From Serripes groenlandicus (taxonomy: Eukaryota; Mollusca; Bivalvia; Cardiida; Cardiidae): a stretch of 64,000 bases of DNA. Numbering within the stretch: position 1 is the first letter of the stretch; each line of letters starts with the position of its first letter. Under the pieces are notes generated by a model, which was given only the letters and a program-made list of their open reading frames with translations, made no database searches and was not told the DNA's origin. The position numbers were made by a program, and so were the translations under genes. Of the stretch, positions 23,063 through 36,170 are shown piece after piece. The stretch is taken from NCBI GenBank assembly GCA_031761405.1, contig JASEVX010000003.1, positions 111,302,579 to 111,366,578 on the forward strand, given 5' to 3'.

Positions 23063-23790
23063 ATGGCTTTCCCTCTTTTGCGCTCAGATCTTCGGGTAAC
23101 AATTAGGACTGTTTTCAGGATAACAAGTAACTTACCCATGAAACGCCATGATAAAAGGTTAGACAAACTGGACTCACTTGAACAAAAGATCAGTAGTTTT
23201 GAACAAGAGCTTAAAGCTTTGAAAATCCATGTATATGAAAATATGAAAATAACGGAGGAAAAGGTGACAAAGGTGCAGGATAGGGTTGATTCTATGGATT
23301 TTTCACTTGGATTAGCAAATGAGCAGTTGTCTACAAAAAGAAAAGGGTGTCATGAAGGACCAACTATTGTATGTCCAATCACAATCCATGCGGAACAACC
23401 TATTATTCTCAAACATAACGGAATCTGAAGGAGAGAGTCCTGTCGATTCAGAACAGATTTTGCGAGATTTCATCATTGAAAAACTTAAAATGGCTCAAGA
23501 TATGGTAAACCAAATTAAGTTTGAAAGGGTACACAGAATGGGTCAAAAGCAAGATCAACCTGCATATTCTCGTATGATAGTTGCCAAGTTCTGTAATTAC
23601 AAAGACAGAGAAATTCGTCAAATCTAAGGAGCACCAATTACTATATTTCCGAGCAGTTTCCGAAGGAAATTGTGGCACGTAGAAAGAGCCTCATCCCCCA
23701 GTTAAAAGCCGCAAAGCAGCAGGGTAAATCGGCATGGTTGAGTTATGATAGGCTGTATATAAATGGGAGACCAGATTCTTTTTAGCGTTG
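23063..23790 (+). pseudogene. LINE ORF1, L1-type RNA-binding protein
   Basis: In the first frame (about 23138-23340) there is a long coiled coil (RLDKLDSLEQKISSFEQELK, NMKITEEKVTKVQDRVDSMD). A frameshift near 23345 then leads to the RRM-type core (SMRNNLLFSNI, LRDFIIEKLKM, IKFERVHRMGQ, AKFCNYKDREIRQI) and a C-terminal domain (EQFPKEIVARRKSLIPQLKA, SAWLSYDRLYING). Coiled coil, RRM and CTD in this order are the layout of L1 ORF1p, which trimerises and binds the element RNA. Confidence 0.8.
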
Positions 23791-23794
23791 CGCC

Positions 23795-26710
23795 GAGGAC
23801 GAACTAAATGTACTATCTTGGAACGTACATGGTCTTAGCGATAAACTCTCAGTCAGTGATTTTCGTAAGAAACTCGAAGCTAATGACATTGTTTTTTTGT
23901 ATGAGATATGGGCAAAATCAAATACAAAATTAGACATATAGGCTATAAAAGCTATAACTTTTACAGGAAATCGCAAAATAGGCGTGCTCGTAAAAAAAGT
24001 GGGGGTATTGCCGTATTTGTCCGCCAATCTGTGCGTGGGTAAAAATCGTTAAATCACATTTTGACACAATTGTATGGCTAAAAACTGATAAGGACATATA
24101 CATCGCTGCAGTATATTTATGGGTAGAAAACTCGCCGTACTATAGCGTTGTGGATGTCGATTTATTTCAAACTCTACAGGAGGACATTGAGTTTTTTTAG
24201 GAAAAGGGAAGTATTTTTATATGCGGCGACCTTAACGCACGAGTTGGTAATGGGTCAAAATGTGATAACATTGTTTGTGATTATAATTTGGACATTGATA
24301 AAACTGGTTATATTGTTGATGAACCACTTTACCGTCGTTCGATGGATACAGTCAGTAACTCACATGGGCTTAAACTTCTCGATTCATGTAAATCGACTGG
24401 CATACGCATTGCTAACGGAAGATTTTATTCCGACCACGGGGTGGGTACCTATACATATGCTAGTAAGCTTGGTTCAAGCGTTATTGATTATCTTCTGCTT
24501 GGTGAATGCGATTTTAATTTGATAAGCGGTTTTGAGATTGGTTCTTTTTGTGAATGGTCAGATCACGCGCCTCTCGTTTTCAAAATTGAATGTCATCCAC
24601 CCGCAACAAAGAACGATAATTCTGGCAATGTTATACACAGCATAAAGTGGGATAATGAGTAACGTAATGAATTTCGAAGTAAGCTGATCTCCCAATTGCC
24701 ATCATTTAATAAGGTTATAGACTGTATCCATGAAACGTGTAGTAAGGATGATGTTAATAAGTGTGTTTTAAATTTTTCTAATGTTATTAACAATGTTGCA
24801 CGCCCTTTATTTAGTAAATCTGTATATAGGTCGAATGATAATGGTATTTCGAATGATCTGAACATAAAGAAGGCCGAATGGTTTGATTTGGATTGCAAAA
24901 ATGCAAAACAAATTTACGTTAAATCCTTAAGTAAATATAATGGCTGTAAAAGTAATATAAATAGGGAAGAAATGTGCCATAATAAGAAAGTGTACAAACA
25001 ATTGATAAACAAACGGAAAAGGGCTTTTATTTACAGAAAGGTTAAGAAAATAGAAAACATGAAACACTCAAATCCAAAATATTTTTAGAAACTTTTTAGC
25101 AGTAAGAAGAAAACAAAAAGTTCTGACATAGGCCTAGAAGAATTTTACAAATATTTTTCTACTCTAAAGAAAATTTAGGGCAGTCACAGAACCAAATAGC
25201 CGAAGAATTTTGTGCAGATTATGATTTTGATTTTACCAAATGCAGATTTGAAGAATTGGGCAAGCCCATAACTTGTGCTGAAATTGAGCATGTAGTAAGT
25301 CAACTAAAGAAAAATAAATCATACGGTAGCGAAATTAAGGGTAAGATCTTGTAGTGATTATTCAGATTTTTTTTAATGTGCTGTAGGATTGAAACAAGGG
25401 GAGGTAATTTCGCCAATAATGTTTTCCCTTTTTCTTGAAGACTTAGAACTTGTCCTGAATGACCGTGCTAACTCTGGACTTACTATTGACGACATTTCTT
25501 TCATTTTGATGTTGTTTGCAGATGATATGGTAATCCTTAGTAACAGTCCTGAAGATCTCCAAAATAGCCTAAACTTGTTGGGAAGTTATTGTGATAATTG
25601 GGGCTTATCAGTAAATGTAGATAAGTCAAAAGTTATGGTATTTAGGAAAAGAGGTGGGGTAAGGGCTAACGAATCATGGACTTTTAAGGGGCAAGATATT
25701 GAATTAGTGAATGATTTTAACTATCTGGGGTGTGTTTTTAACTACACCGGCTCTTGTCTGTTACACAATAATTTTATTGTAGGTAAAGGAATTAAAGCAC
25801 TTAATACTCTTATGGTAAATGTAAGGAAATACAATATGAAAGTAAATACGTTATGTCAGCTTTTTGACTCCTTCGTTGGGGCCACATTAAATTATGGATG
25901 TGAAACAACAGGCTTTTCAAAGTCCAAGCAAATAGAGCGAGTCCATCTTAAATGTTTAAAACAAGTTTTACATGTTAAACAATCAACCAGCTCTATGGGT
26001 ATATATGGGGAGATTGGAAGATATCCATTATACATAGCCAGATATTATAGAATAATAAAATATTGGTGCAAAATTATTACAACAGATAATGTGATCATTA
26101 GTCGATTATACCAAATAATGCTTACAGATTGTTTAAAAGGTTGTAACAATTGGGCAAAAAATATTAAGAATATCTTAGACACAGCTGGGTTATCTTATGC
26201 TTGGGAAAACCAATCTATTATTAACTATAAAACATTTCCTGGAATCGCTAAACAGAGGTTAATTAATATTTTCACACAAGGATGGTCATCTAATTTAAAT
26301 AGTAGCTGTTCACTGAGAACATATAAATTACTTAAAAATACGTTTGACTGTGAACAATATTTGAATGTTTTACCCAGTAATCTATTCATGCATCTTGCCA
26401 GACTACGCCTACCGTCTCATAATTTGAGAGTAGAATCTGGTCGATATACTTCACAAAGGATTGATTATGAACAAAGATATTGTAATTTCTGCCGTGAAAA
26501 GATATTGAGGATGAATACCACTTTGTCTTAATATGTCCTGTATACTCGAAAATTCGAACGAAATTCATTAAACCTTATTACAGAGTTAAGCCATCTGTAA
26601 ATAAATTCATAGATTTATTAAAAACGGATAAAACGGTTACGTTACTGAACTTGGCCAAATATTTACGTGAAGCTTTTGTACAAAGGATAAGCTTAGTCAA
26701 TACCACCTGA
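23795..26710 (+). pseudogene. LINE ORF2, endonuclease-reverse transcriptase
   Basis: The APE-type endonuclease begins LNVLSWNVHGLSDK (23800) and, after frameshifts, continues with FICGDLNARVGNG, RSMDTVSNSHGLKLLDSC, SSVIDYLLLGE and WSDHAPL (catalytic SDH). A linker follows (24696-25088). RT starts with LKKNKSYGSE (about 25310) and resumes at GLKQGEVISPIMFSLFLEDL, so the fingers region between them is deleted. Palm box LFADDMVI is at about 25512-25535. The C-terminal Cys/His motif (YCNFC…DEYHFVLICPVY) lies across a final frameshift at about 26510 and the protein ends at 26710. Confidence 0.85.
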
Positions 26711-27485
26711 AGATCTAGATCTAACATGCGATATGCCATGAAAATTCAACATGTTTCTTATCATTTGTATGTACGTGTTAGTATACATTAGATACATAGG
26801 TCTTTATAAATATACACATATATTTCTTACATTTTCAGATATGTTCAACCTCATTTGTATATTGATAGGATATATTTGTACAGAATCAGCATTGTGCACA
26901 TAGTTGTCTTGACTTGAACTTTGTATTATATAGTTTATCATCATATGTATGTAACTAGAAACTTTGTAAAGTTTACGTTACTGAATAAATAAATCTTGAA
27001 TCTGAATCTGATATACATGTAACTGAAAAATTATTGAATACGACGTTAAACGCAAATACAAACAATAAAACAGATAAACAATCAATGTATTATGCAATAT
27101 TTCATGAATCGCTTTTTGTTTCGACTGACTCAGAACCGAAAGGAGAGACAGAATTATTAAAAAATGACTAGAATTCCCACTCTCAGCCAACATATTGGAG
27201 AGAATTGGCCAAAAAGGTCTGAAACAGGGTAGAACAAGTAGGACAAAAAAACAAATTTACCCTTGCCTTCAAATATAACCAAACAAAGACGCAGGCGGTT
27301 AGTCTGAAATTAAAGAGTTGCTTAGATTTTCAAAACAATTGGCGACTGGTTGATGCAGTCAGATGTCGCATGTTTCCAGCAATCTTAGAAGCGAAAGTTG
27401 GTATTAATATTTTCCTCTAATTTCACCTCTATCCACTCTTCTGTATAAAAGAGTACAGATTCACTATGTAAAACAGATATCGTAT

Positions 27486-27716
27486 GAATTGTTAACTCTT
27501 TCCCACTTGTAGACGCATTATGACACAATAGCAGCAGACGTCTTTTGAAAACATTGTGGCCAAAGGAGAAATTGCTCATGATTAGCAATTTCTCTTTTAG
27601 CCACAATTTTTTCAACATTATGTAACAACTAAACTATCTTTTATGGAGGTTTATCAGGTTTTTGTCACCATATTTTCAAAGTAGTCTGCTGCATATTTGT
27701 TGTAAGTGGGAAAAGA
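27486..27716. mobile_element. TTAA-ended palindromic MITE, copy with both ends
   Basis: Left end TTAACTCTTTCCCACTTGTA (27492), GCAGCAGACGTCTTTTGAAA, centre GGAGAAATTGCTCATGATTA then GCAATTTCTC, right TCAAAGTAGTCTGCTGCATA and GTAAGTGGGAAAAG. It carries an extra ~50 bp between hairpin and right end. Confidence 0.85.
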
Positions 27717-27874
27717 AAAACAGATGGACTCTCTCAGGACATTGTCAATTGAGCAGCGTGTGTCAAGTATAGGTCCTGCACATATGTACTGTGATGACTC
27801 AGCTGAGCCTGTACGTACGCACACACTGAACGAAGTTGTCATTTTCCGTTTGCATGACGAATAAACCCAGCTTC

Positions 27875-28090
27875 CGGGTCCGAATGGTTAACGTCGTTTA
27901 GCTTCGGGAATTTGGAGCATTGCGTCCCGTGATCGATCCTCAGTTTGCGGCGATCATGTTGGTGTGCCCTTGGACAAGGCACATTGCCGAGCCTAATACT
28001 GGTTTGTTTACCCAGAAATCATGTCAGATTAAACTGTCAAATTGATATAACTGAACTAATGTTGAAAAAGACGTAAAATCCCCACAGATG
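27875..28090 (+). mobile_element. tRNA-type SINE
   Basis: GAATGGTTAACGTCGTTTAG (A-box region), GTGATCGATCCTCAG (B-box-like), then GTGTGCCCTTGGACAAGGCA, TACTGGTTTGTTTACCCAG and GATATAACTGAACT followed by GTTGAAAAAGACGTAAAATC. Confidence 0.8.
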
Positions 28091-28234
28091 CACCTGCTTA
28101 CTGTGGAGACCCATATCAGCCTGTACACACACACACAGTCCAAACGGAGTCTTCACTATCAGTTTGCGTGCCGAATAGACCAAGATGTAATTGCTTACAA
28201 AAACAAGTAGACATTAGGTCACACGTGTGTAACT

Positions 28235-28465
28235 TCCGTAACCTGCCTCGGATGCGGGTGGTCGCGGGTTCGATCCCCCGCCGGGTCATACAAAATAGTT
28301 TAAAAGTGGCAGTAATGGCTTTCCTACCTTGTCATTTAGGGTTGTGCGATGAGCAATACGACTGACCGGCTTGTGTCAGAATAAATCGACAAGAAGTACT
28401 TGTAACTTACCCTGGAAACACCGTGATATAACTGACAGTTGTTGAAAAGCACTAAACAAACTACC
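28235..28465 (+). mobile_element. tRNA-type SINE
   Basis: B box GGTTCGATCCC at 28267-28277 is followed by GCCGGGTCATACAAA…, ATACGACTGACCGGCTTGTG and CCGTGATATAACTGACAGTT then GTTGAAAAGCACTAAACAAA. The body matches the SINE at 20958. The A box (about 28240) is diverged. Confidence 0.75.
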
Positions 28466-28561
28466 GTGACCGTTCTTATAATCCCATTTCGGTAAATCAA
28501 TTAACATCTAGACAAACATATGGAAAATCTTTAAAAAATAAAATGTTGAACAGTTATTAAA

Positions 28562-28696
28562 TAGAGTTGAAAACATTGTGGCAACTTGAGATAATGCTCT
28601 GGATGAGCAATTTCTCCTTTTGCCATAGTATTTTTTAAAAAAAGTCGTCAGCTGCAGATGCGTCGAAATGCGTCTACAAGTAGAAAAAGGTTAAAA
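28562..28696. mobile_element. TTAA-ended palindromic MITE, right two-thirds
   Basis: TTGAAAACATTGTGGCAACT, GATGAGCAATTTCTCCTTTT then GCCATAG, AAAGTCGTCAGCTGCAGATG, CGTCGAAATGCGTCTACAAG and AGAAAAAGGTTAA. Confidence 0.8.
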
Positions 28697-30050
28697 TGTC
28701 AATAGAGACTCCAAAATGAGCAGCGATTTGCGAAAATTAACCGTAATGCATTTGCGGTTAGTGAAGTTACATATCAGCCAACGCATTCTCGCAGTTTGAT
28801 GTTGTTCTATATCATTCGCAAATTAATCGAAGAACGTCTGGAAAGCAGTGTCCATTTGGATCCAGTATCAGGGATAGGTAGGACGGTGCCTTTTCTCCAT
28901 ACACTTAGGTTGTTTGTCAAAGGGCACCGCTCTAATAAACTTGCCTCCTCAGTCGACAAGGAATGTAATTGCACTTCCGTGTCGTGTAATTTATTTATGA
29001 GCGCAATGGGACTGCATTTCAAGGATTTTGTAAAGGAGCTGGCGATATTGTGCCGTTTCCGTAGGCTCGTCTTTCCTAATCAGACGTGCATTTGCTTGTT
29101 GCGTCTAAAATAAAGAAGTATATCATACACTGAACTTGAAATTTGACATTCCATTTTTGTCCTTGTTGACTGATCATATTTCTTCTATAACAAAGCGAGA
29201 TTGAATTATGAGATTGTATGGTCCTACAGGATTATAAGAAATCAAAATAACGCAGTTCATGAAGAAAGACCAGAGATAACCTATTCCTAGTATGCATATG
29301 ATATATTCATAAGGCGCATTACATGGCATCCACAATATTAGATCAAAATGTTGCTTTAAAATAAAGTTTTCAAATAAAAAAAAATCTCCTAATAAAAGAT
29401 AAAGATAATAAAGATTTCTATTGAACTCGAAATATACCATCACCCTGGGAGATTCCTTATACTAGACACGTGTATCGCTGAAGTGCTCTTAGGCATTTGT
29501 GTCTTTGCTAATGGAATGTCTATACGTCAGATACATCTTCCGGACCAGATGTTACTTTTCGATTGATTTGTTTTATTGAGGTTTTATTTGGTTTACAGCA
29601 TTATTTTAGTTATATCTCGGCGACTGTACATATCACGGAAGATACTGAACAGCTTGCCTTTTACTCCTAATTGTCCGTTTATATTTACTCTATGAATTGC
29701 ATTTTTCATGTCGATAAACGCATACTTAAACGTTACTGATCAAAATCGAAATTGGGAATGGAAATAATTTCATTTTGTTCTGAAAACAGTGTCCGTCTCC
29801 GATTTAAAACACCCGTAAAGATCTTTGCTAAACAGCTAATAAGGGTTATTCCAGGGTAATTATTTACATCAACGGGACTGTTTTCCTAATGTAGAGGGAT
29901 AATGATTCCCTTAGCCCACTTATCAAGGTAACAACCTAAATTAAATATTGTATTAAAAAGATCGATCGAGTGTGATGTCGTATTGCAAGCAGTACCAGAC
30001 TCCCCTATTTACACCACATTGTGTATTGTATGAGCATTTTTTGGGAAAAA
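28697..30050. other. no gene recognised; SINE-tail fragment
   Basis: At 29575-29640, TTTTAGTTATATCTCGGCGA resembles a reverse-complement SINE tail. Frames at 28796-29113 show no recognisable domain. Confidence 0.4.
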
Positions 30051-30059
30051 ACAGCAATG

Positions 30060-33000
30060 CACTGCATACATTTTGGATACACTCCTATCAAACATTTCTC
30101 ATTTCGACCTTTGACCTGTAAGTGTGACCTTGACCTTTGAGGTACATGCTTGTATCTTGTGTGCCACATTTCACCTCATCATGGTGAACATGTGTGCCCA
30201 GTAACTTGTGAATTATATGATGCATGATTTCTCATTTCGATCTTTGACCTCTAAGTGTGACCTTAAACTTTGAGGTACACAGGCCCGTGTCTGGTGTGCA
30301 ACATGTCACCGCATCATGGTAAACATGTGTGCCCAGTAACCTGGGAATCCTATGATGCATGGTTGAGATGTGAGCCGGAAAGGTACAGTCCTATCCAACA
30401 GTTCTCATTTTGACATTTAACCTCTAAGTGTGACCTTGACCTTTGAGGTACGGGCTTTCTTCTTGTGTGCCACATGTCACTTCATCATGGTGAACATGTG
30501 TGCCCAGTAACTTGGAAACTATATGATGCACGGATTCTCATTTCGACCTTTGACCTCTAAGTGTGACCTTGACCTTTGAGGTAGAGGCCTGTGTCTTGTT
30601 TGCGACACGTCACCTCATCCTGATGAACATGTGTGCCCAGTAATTTAGGAATCGTATGAAGCATAGTTGAAATATGAGCTGGACAAGGTACAATCCTATC
30701 AAACGTTACTCATTTTTACCTTTGAACTCTAAGTGTTACCTTGACCTTTTAGGGACAGGCCTGGTCGTTTGTGCGTCATGTCAACTCATCATGGTGAACA
30801 TGTGTGGGTTGTTACTTGGGAATCCTAGGATGCATGGTTGATATGCGGGCCGGACAAGGTAGTCCTATCAAACAGTACTCATTTTGACCTTTGACCTCTA
30901 ATTGTGACCTTCATATTTGCGGTACAGGCCTGCATCTTGAGCGCGAAACGTCGCCTCGTCATGAACGTTTGTGCCAAACTTCCTGGAAATCCTATGATGG
31001 ATGGTTAAGATGCGGGCAGGACAAGGTTGGGAATCCTATGATGCATGGTTGAGATGTGATCCGGACAAGGTACAGACCTATCAAAAAGTACACATTTTGT
31101 TATTTGACCTCCGAAGTGTGACTATGACCTTTTCAGCTACAGGCCTTGGTCTTGTGCGCGAAACGCCATCTTATCATGATGGACACGTGTGTCTTGTAAC
31201 TTGGGAATCATATGATGCATGGTTGAGATGCGGGCCGGACAAGGTACATTTCTATCAAACAGTACTCATTTTGACGTTTGACCTGTAAGTGTGACCTTGA
31301 CCTTAGCGTGAAATTGTCCTTTGAGGTAGAGGCTTGTGTTTGTGTGCCACATAATACCTCATCATGGTGAACATGTGTGTCCAATAAGTTGGGAATCCTA
31401 TGATGCATGGTTGAGATGTGAGACGGACAAGGTACAGTCATATCCAACAGTAATCATTTTGACCTTTAACCTCTAAGTAGGACCTTGACCTTTGAGGTAC
31501 AGGCTTGTTTTTTTTTCGTGGGAAACGTCACTTCATCCTGGTTAACATTTGTGCCCAGTAACTAATTAATCCTATGGTGCATGGTTTAGATGTAGCCGGA
31601 CAAGGTACAATCCTATCAAACAGTACTCAGTTTGACCTTTGACCTTTCAGGTAAAGGCCTGGGTCTTGTGTGCGACACGTCACCTCATCCTGATGAACAT
31701 GTGTGCCAAGTAATTTAGGAATCGTATGAAGCATAGTTGAAATATGAGCTGGACAAGGTACAATCCTATCAAACGTTACTCATTTTTACCTTTGAACTCT
31801 AAGTGTGACCTTGACCTTTTAGGTACAGGCCTGGTCGTTTGTGCGTCATGTCAACTCATCATGGTGAACATGTGTGCTTTGTTACTTGGGAATCCTAGGA
31901 TGCATGGTTGATATGCGGGCCGGACAAGGTAGTCCTATCAAACAGTACTCATTTTGACCTTTGACCTCTAATTGTGACCTTCATATTTGCGGTACAGGCC
32001 TGGATCTTGAGCGCGAAACGTCGCCTCGTCATGAACGTTTGTGCCAAACTTCCTGGAAATCCTATGATGGATGGTTAAGATGCGGGCAGGACAAGGTTGG
32101 GAATCCTATGATGCATGGTTGAGGTGTGATACGGACAAGGTACAGACCTATCAAAAAGTACACATTTTGTTATTTGACCTCCGAAGTGTGACTATGACCT
32201 TTTGAGCTACAGGCCTTGGTCTTGTGCGCGAAACGCCGTCTTATCATGATGAACATGTGTGTCTTGTAACTTGGGAATCATATGATGCATGGTTGAGATA
32301 CGGGCCGGACAAGGTACATTTCTATCAAACAGTACTCATTTCGACGTTTGACCTCTAAGTGTGACCTTGACCTTAGCGTGAAATTGTCCTTTGAGGTAGA
32401 GGCTTGTGTTTGTGTGCCACATATTAACTCATCATGGTGAACATGTGTGTCCAATAAGTGGGGAATCCTATGATGCATGGTTGAGATGTGAGACGGACAA
32501 GGTACAGTCATATCCAACAGTAATCATTTTGACATTTAACCTCTAAGTAGGACCTTGACCTTTGAGGTACAGGCTTGTTTTTTTTCGTGGGAAACGTCAC
32601 TTCAGGTAAAGGCCTGGGTCGTGTGCGCGACACTCCACCTCATCATGGTGGACACGTCTGACAAGTAACTTTGGAATCCTATGATGCATGGTTGAGATGC
32701 GGACCGGACAAGGTACAGTCCTATTAAACAGTACTCATTTTGACCTTTTACCTCTAAGTGTGACCTTGACATTTGAGGTAAAGGGCTGGGTCTTGGGCGC
32801 GATACGCTGCCTTATCATGGTTAATGTTTGTTCCTAGTTTCTTGGAAATCCTATCATGGATTGTTAAGATACGTGAGCCGGACAAGGTAGTCCTATCCAC
32901 AGTACTCATTTTGACGTTTGACCTCTAAGTTTGACATTGACCTTTGAGGTAAAGGCTTGTATCTTGTGTGCCACATGTCACTCATCGTGGTGTACATGAA

Positions 33001-36000
33001 TGCTCAGTAACTTGGGAATTCTATGATGCATGGTTTCTCATTTCGACATTTGATCTCTAAGTGTTACCTTTACCTTTGATGTACAGGCCTGTGTCTTGTG
33101 TGCGACGCGCAAACTCATCATGGTGAACATGTGTGCCTAGTAACTTGGGAAATCCTAGGATGCATGGTTGAGATGTGGGCCGGACAAGGTGGTCCTATCA
33201 AACAGTACTCATTTTGACCTGTGACTTCTAAGTGTGACCTTCATATTTGCGGTACGGGCCTGGGTCTTAAGCACGACACGACGCCTCAACAAGTACGTTT
33301 GTGCCAAACTTCCTGGAAATGATTAAGATGCGGGTCGAACAAGGTTGGGACATTTTGACATTTAACCTCTAAGAGTGACCTTGACCTTTTGAGGTGCATG
33401 CGTGGGTCTTGTACGCAACAGGCAACCTCATCGTGGTGACCACGTGTGCCTAGTAACTTATGAATCCTATGATGCACGGTTGAGATACGGGACGGAAAAG
33501 GTACAGTCCTATCAAACAGTACTCATTTTGACCTTTGACCTCTAAGTGTGACCTTGACCTTTGAGGTACAGGCCTATGTCTTGTGCGCCACATGTCACCT
33601 CATCATGGTGAGCATGTGTGCCCAGTTACTTGGGAATTATATGATGCGCGTATTCTCATTTCGACATTTGACCTCTAAGTTTGACCTTGACCTTTGAGTT
33701 AGAGTCATTCATATCACCGCACCATGGTTAATGACCTTGACAATTGATGTAAAAGCCTGGGTCTTGAGCGCGATACGCCGCCTTTTCATGGGTAATGTTT
33801 GTGCCAAATTTCTTGGAAATCCTGTCATGGATGATTAAGATGTGAGCCGGACAAGGTAGTCCTATCCAATAGTACTCATTTTGACTTTTGACCTATAAGT
33901 TTAACATTGACCTTTGAGGTACAGGCTTGCATCTTGTGTGCCACATGTCAACTCATCATGGTGTACATGTGTGCACAGTAACTTGGGAATTCTATGATGC
34001 ATGGTTTCTCATATCGACATTTGATCTCTAAGTGTTACCTTTACCATTGAGGTAGAGGCCTGTGTCTTGTGTTCGACAAGCCAACTCATCATAGTGAACA
34101 TGCGTGCCTATAGTAACTTGGGAATCCTAGGATGCATGGTTGAGATGCAGGCCGGACAAGGTGGTCCTATCAAACAGTACTCATTTTGACCTGTGACTTC
34201 TAAGTGTGACCTTCATGTGTTTGCAGTACAGGCCTGGGTCTTAAGCGCGACCACGTCGCCTCAACAAGAGTGTTTTTGTACCAAACTTCCTGGAAATGAT
34301 TAAGATGCGGGCCGGACAAGGTTGGGACATTTTGACATTTGACCTCTAAGTGTTACCTTGACCTTTTGAGGTACAGGCCTGGGACTTGTACTCGGCACGC
34401 CACCACATCATGGTGACCACGTGTGCCTAGTAACTTGTGAATGCTATGATGCATGGTTGAGATGCGGGACGGACAAGGTACAGTCATATCAAACAGTACT
34501 CATTTTGACCCTTGACCTTTAAGTGTGATCTTGACCTTTGAGGTACAGGCCTGTGTCTTGAGTGCCACATGTCACCACATCATGGTGAGCATGTGTGCCC
34601 AGTTACTTTGGACTTATATGATGCACGGATTTTCATTTCGACTTTTGACCTCTAAGTTTGACCTTGACCTTTGAGGTAGAAGCCTGTGTCTTGTGTCATA
34701 CATATCACCTCATCATGATTAACATTTATGCCCAGGCCTATGTCTTGTGCGCCACATGTCACCTCATCATGGTGAGCATGTGTGCCCAGTTACTTGGGAA
34801 TTGTATGATGCACGGATTCTCATTTCGACCTTTGACCTCTAAGTTTGACCTTGACCTTTGAGGTAGAGGCCAGTGTTTTGTGCCATACATATCACCTCAT
34901 CATGGTTAACATGTGTGCCCAGTAACTCGGGAATCCTATAATGCATGGTTGAGATGTGAGCCGGACAAGATATAGTCCTATAAAACAGTACCTATTTTGT
35001 CATTTGACCTCTAAGTGTGACCTTCAACATTGAGATACAGGCCTGGGTCTTGTGCGCGACAGGCCAAGTAACCATGTTGAACATGTGTGGCTAGTAACTT
35101 GGGAATCCTATGATGCATGGTTGAGATGCAAGCCGGACAGGGTACATTCCTATCAAACAGTACTCTTTCTGACCTTTGACCTCTGAGTATGACCTTGATA
35201 TTTGAGGTACAGGCATAGGTCTTGAGAGCAAGACGCCACATCCTCATTGTCATGGTTTGTGCCAAGTCTCTGGGAAATCCTATGATGAATGTTTAAGATG
35301 CGGGCCGTACAAGGTACAGTTCTCAAAGAGTACTCATTTTGATATTTTACCTCTAAGTGTGACCCTGACATTTGAGGTACAGGCATGGGTCTTATGCGCA
35401 AGACACCGCCTTATCTTGGTGAACGTTTGTGCTAAGGTTCTTGGAAATCATATGATGGATGGTCCAGATGTGAGTCGGACAAGAGGTAGTCCTATCAAAA
35501 AGGAATCATTTTGGCCTTGACCTTTAAGTGTGACCTTGACCTTTGAGGTACAGACCTGTGTCTTGCGCGCCACATGTCACCTCATCATGTGAACATATGT
35601 GCCCAGTAAGTTGGGAATTGTATGATGCATGGTTTCTCGTTTCGACATTTGACCTCCAAGGTACAGGCCACATGTCACCTCATCATGATGACCATGACCT
35701 TGCCCTTTGAGGTTCAGACCTTGCTCTTGTGTGCGACACGCCAACTCATCATTGTGAACATGTGCGCCAAGTAACTTGAGAATCCTATGATGTATGGTTG
35801 AGATGCGGGCCGGACAAGGTAGTCCTATCGAACAGTACTAATTTTGACCTCGGACCTCTAAGTATGACCTTGACATTTGAGGTTCAGGCCCCGGTCTTGT
35901 ACGAGACACGCCGCCTCATCATAGTGAACGTTTGTTCCAAGTTTCTTGGAAAGCCTAAGATGTATGGTTAAGATGCGGGCCGGACAAGATACAGTCCTAT

Positions 36001-36170
36001 TAAACAGTACTCCTTTTGACCTTTGACGTCTAAGTATGACCGTGACGTTTGAGGTACAGGCCTGATCTTGTGCACGATACGCCGCCTCAGTATGGTGAGC
36101 GTTTTTTCCAAGCTTCTTGGAAATTCTATAATGGATGGTTAAGATGCGGTCCGGACAAGGTTAGGTGGGA
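30060..36170. repeat. ~6.1-kb tandem array of ~175-bp units
   Basis: About 35 diverged units. Each contains TGACCTTTGACCTCTAAGTG then TGACCTTGACCTTTGAGGTA, AGGCCTGTGTCTTGTG, CACCTCATCATGGTGAACAT, CCCAGTAACTTGGGAATCCT, ATGATGCATGGTTGAGATG and CGGGCCGGACAAGGTA. Some units lack the segment from GTTGAGATG to the next TGACC. Two larger duplications are visible (see findings). Short frames inside are repeat artefacts. Confidence 0.95.

Larger units (their letters stand above)
23000..27010 (+). mobile_element. non-LTR retrotransposon (LINE) with L1-type ORF1 and APE-endonuclease/RT ORF2, degenerate
   Basis: ORF1, ORF2 and a short 3' UTR are in order. The element ends at AATAAATAAATCTTGAATCT followed by GAATCTGAT, a short GAATCT tail as in many invertebrate LINEs. 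The 5' end is not sharply defined (somewhere near 22980-23060). Several frameshifts, plus a deletion in the RT, make it inactive. Immediately after the tail is a SINE-tail-like stretch (27012-27070, GAATACGACGTTAAACGCAA). Confidence 0.85.

Noticed and set aside
31001..35520. Short frames (60-95 codons) in the array
   Set aside because: They recur only because the tandem units lack stops in that phase; identical copies appear at the duplication offset.
30060..36170. CRISPR-like array
   Set aside because: Units are ~175 bp, diverged throughout, with no short constant repeats and unique spacers. The DNA is eukaryotic.
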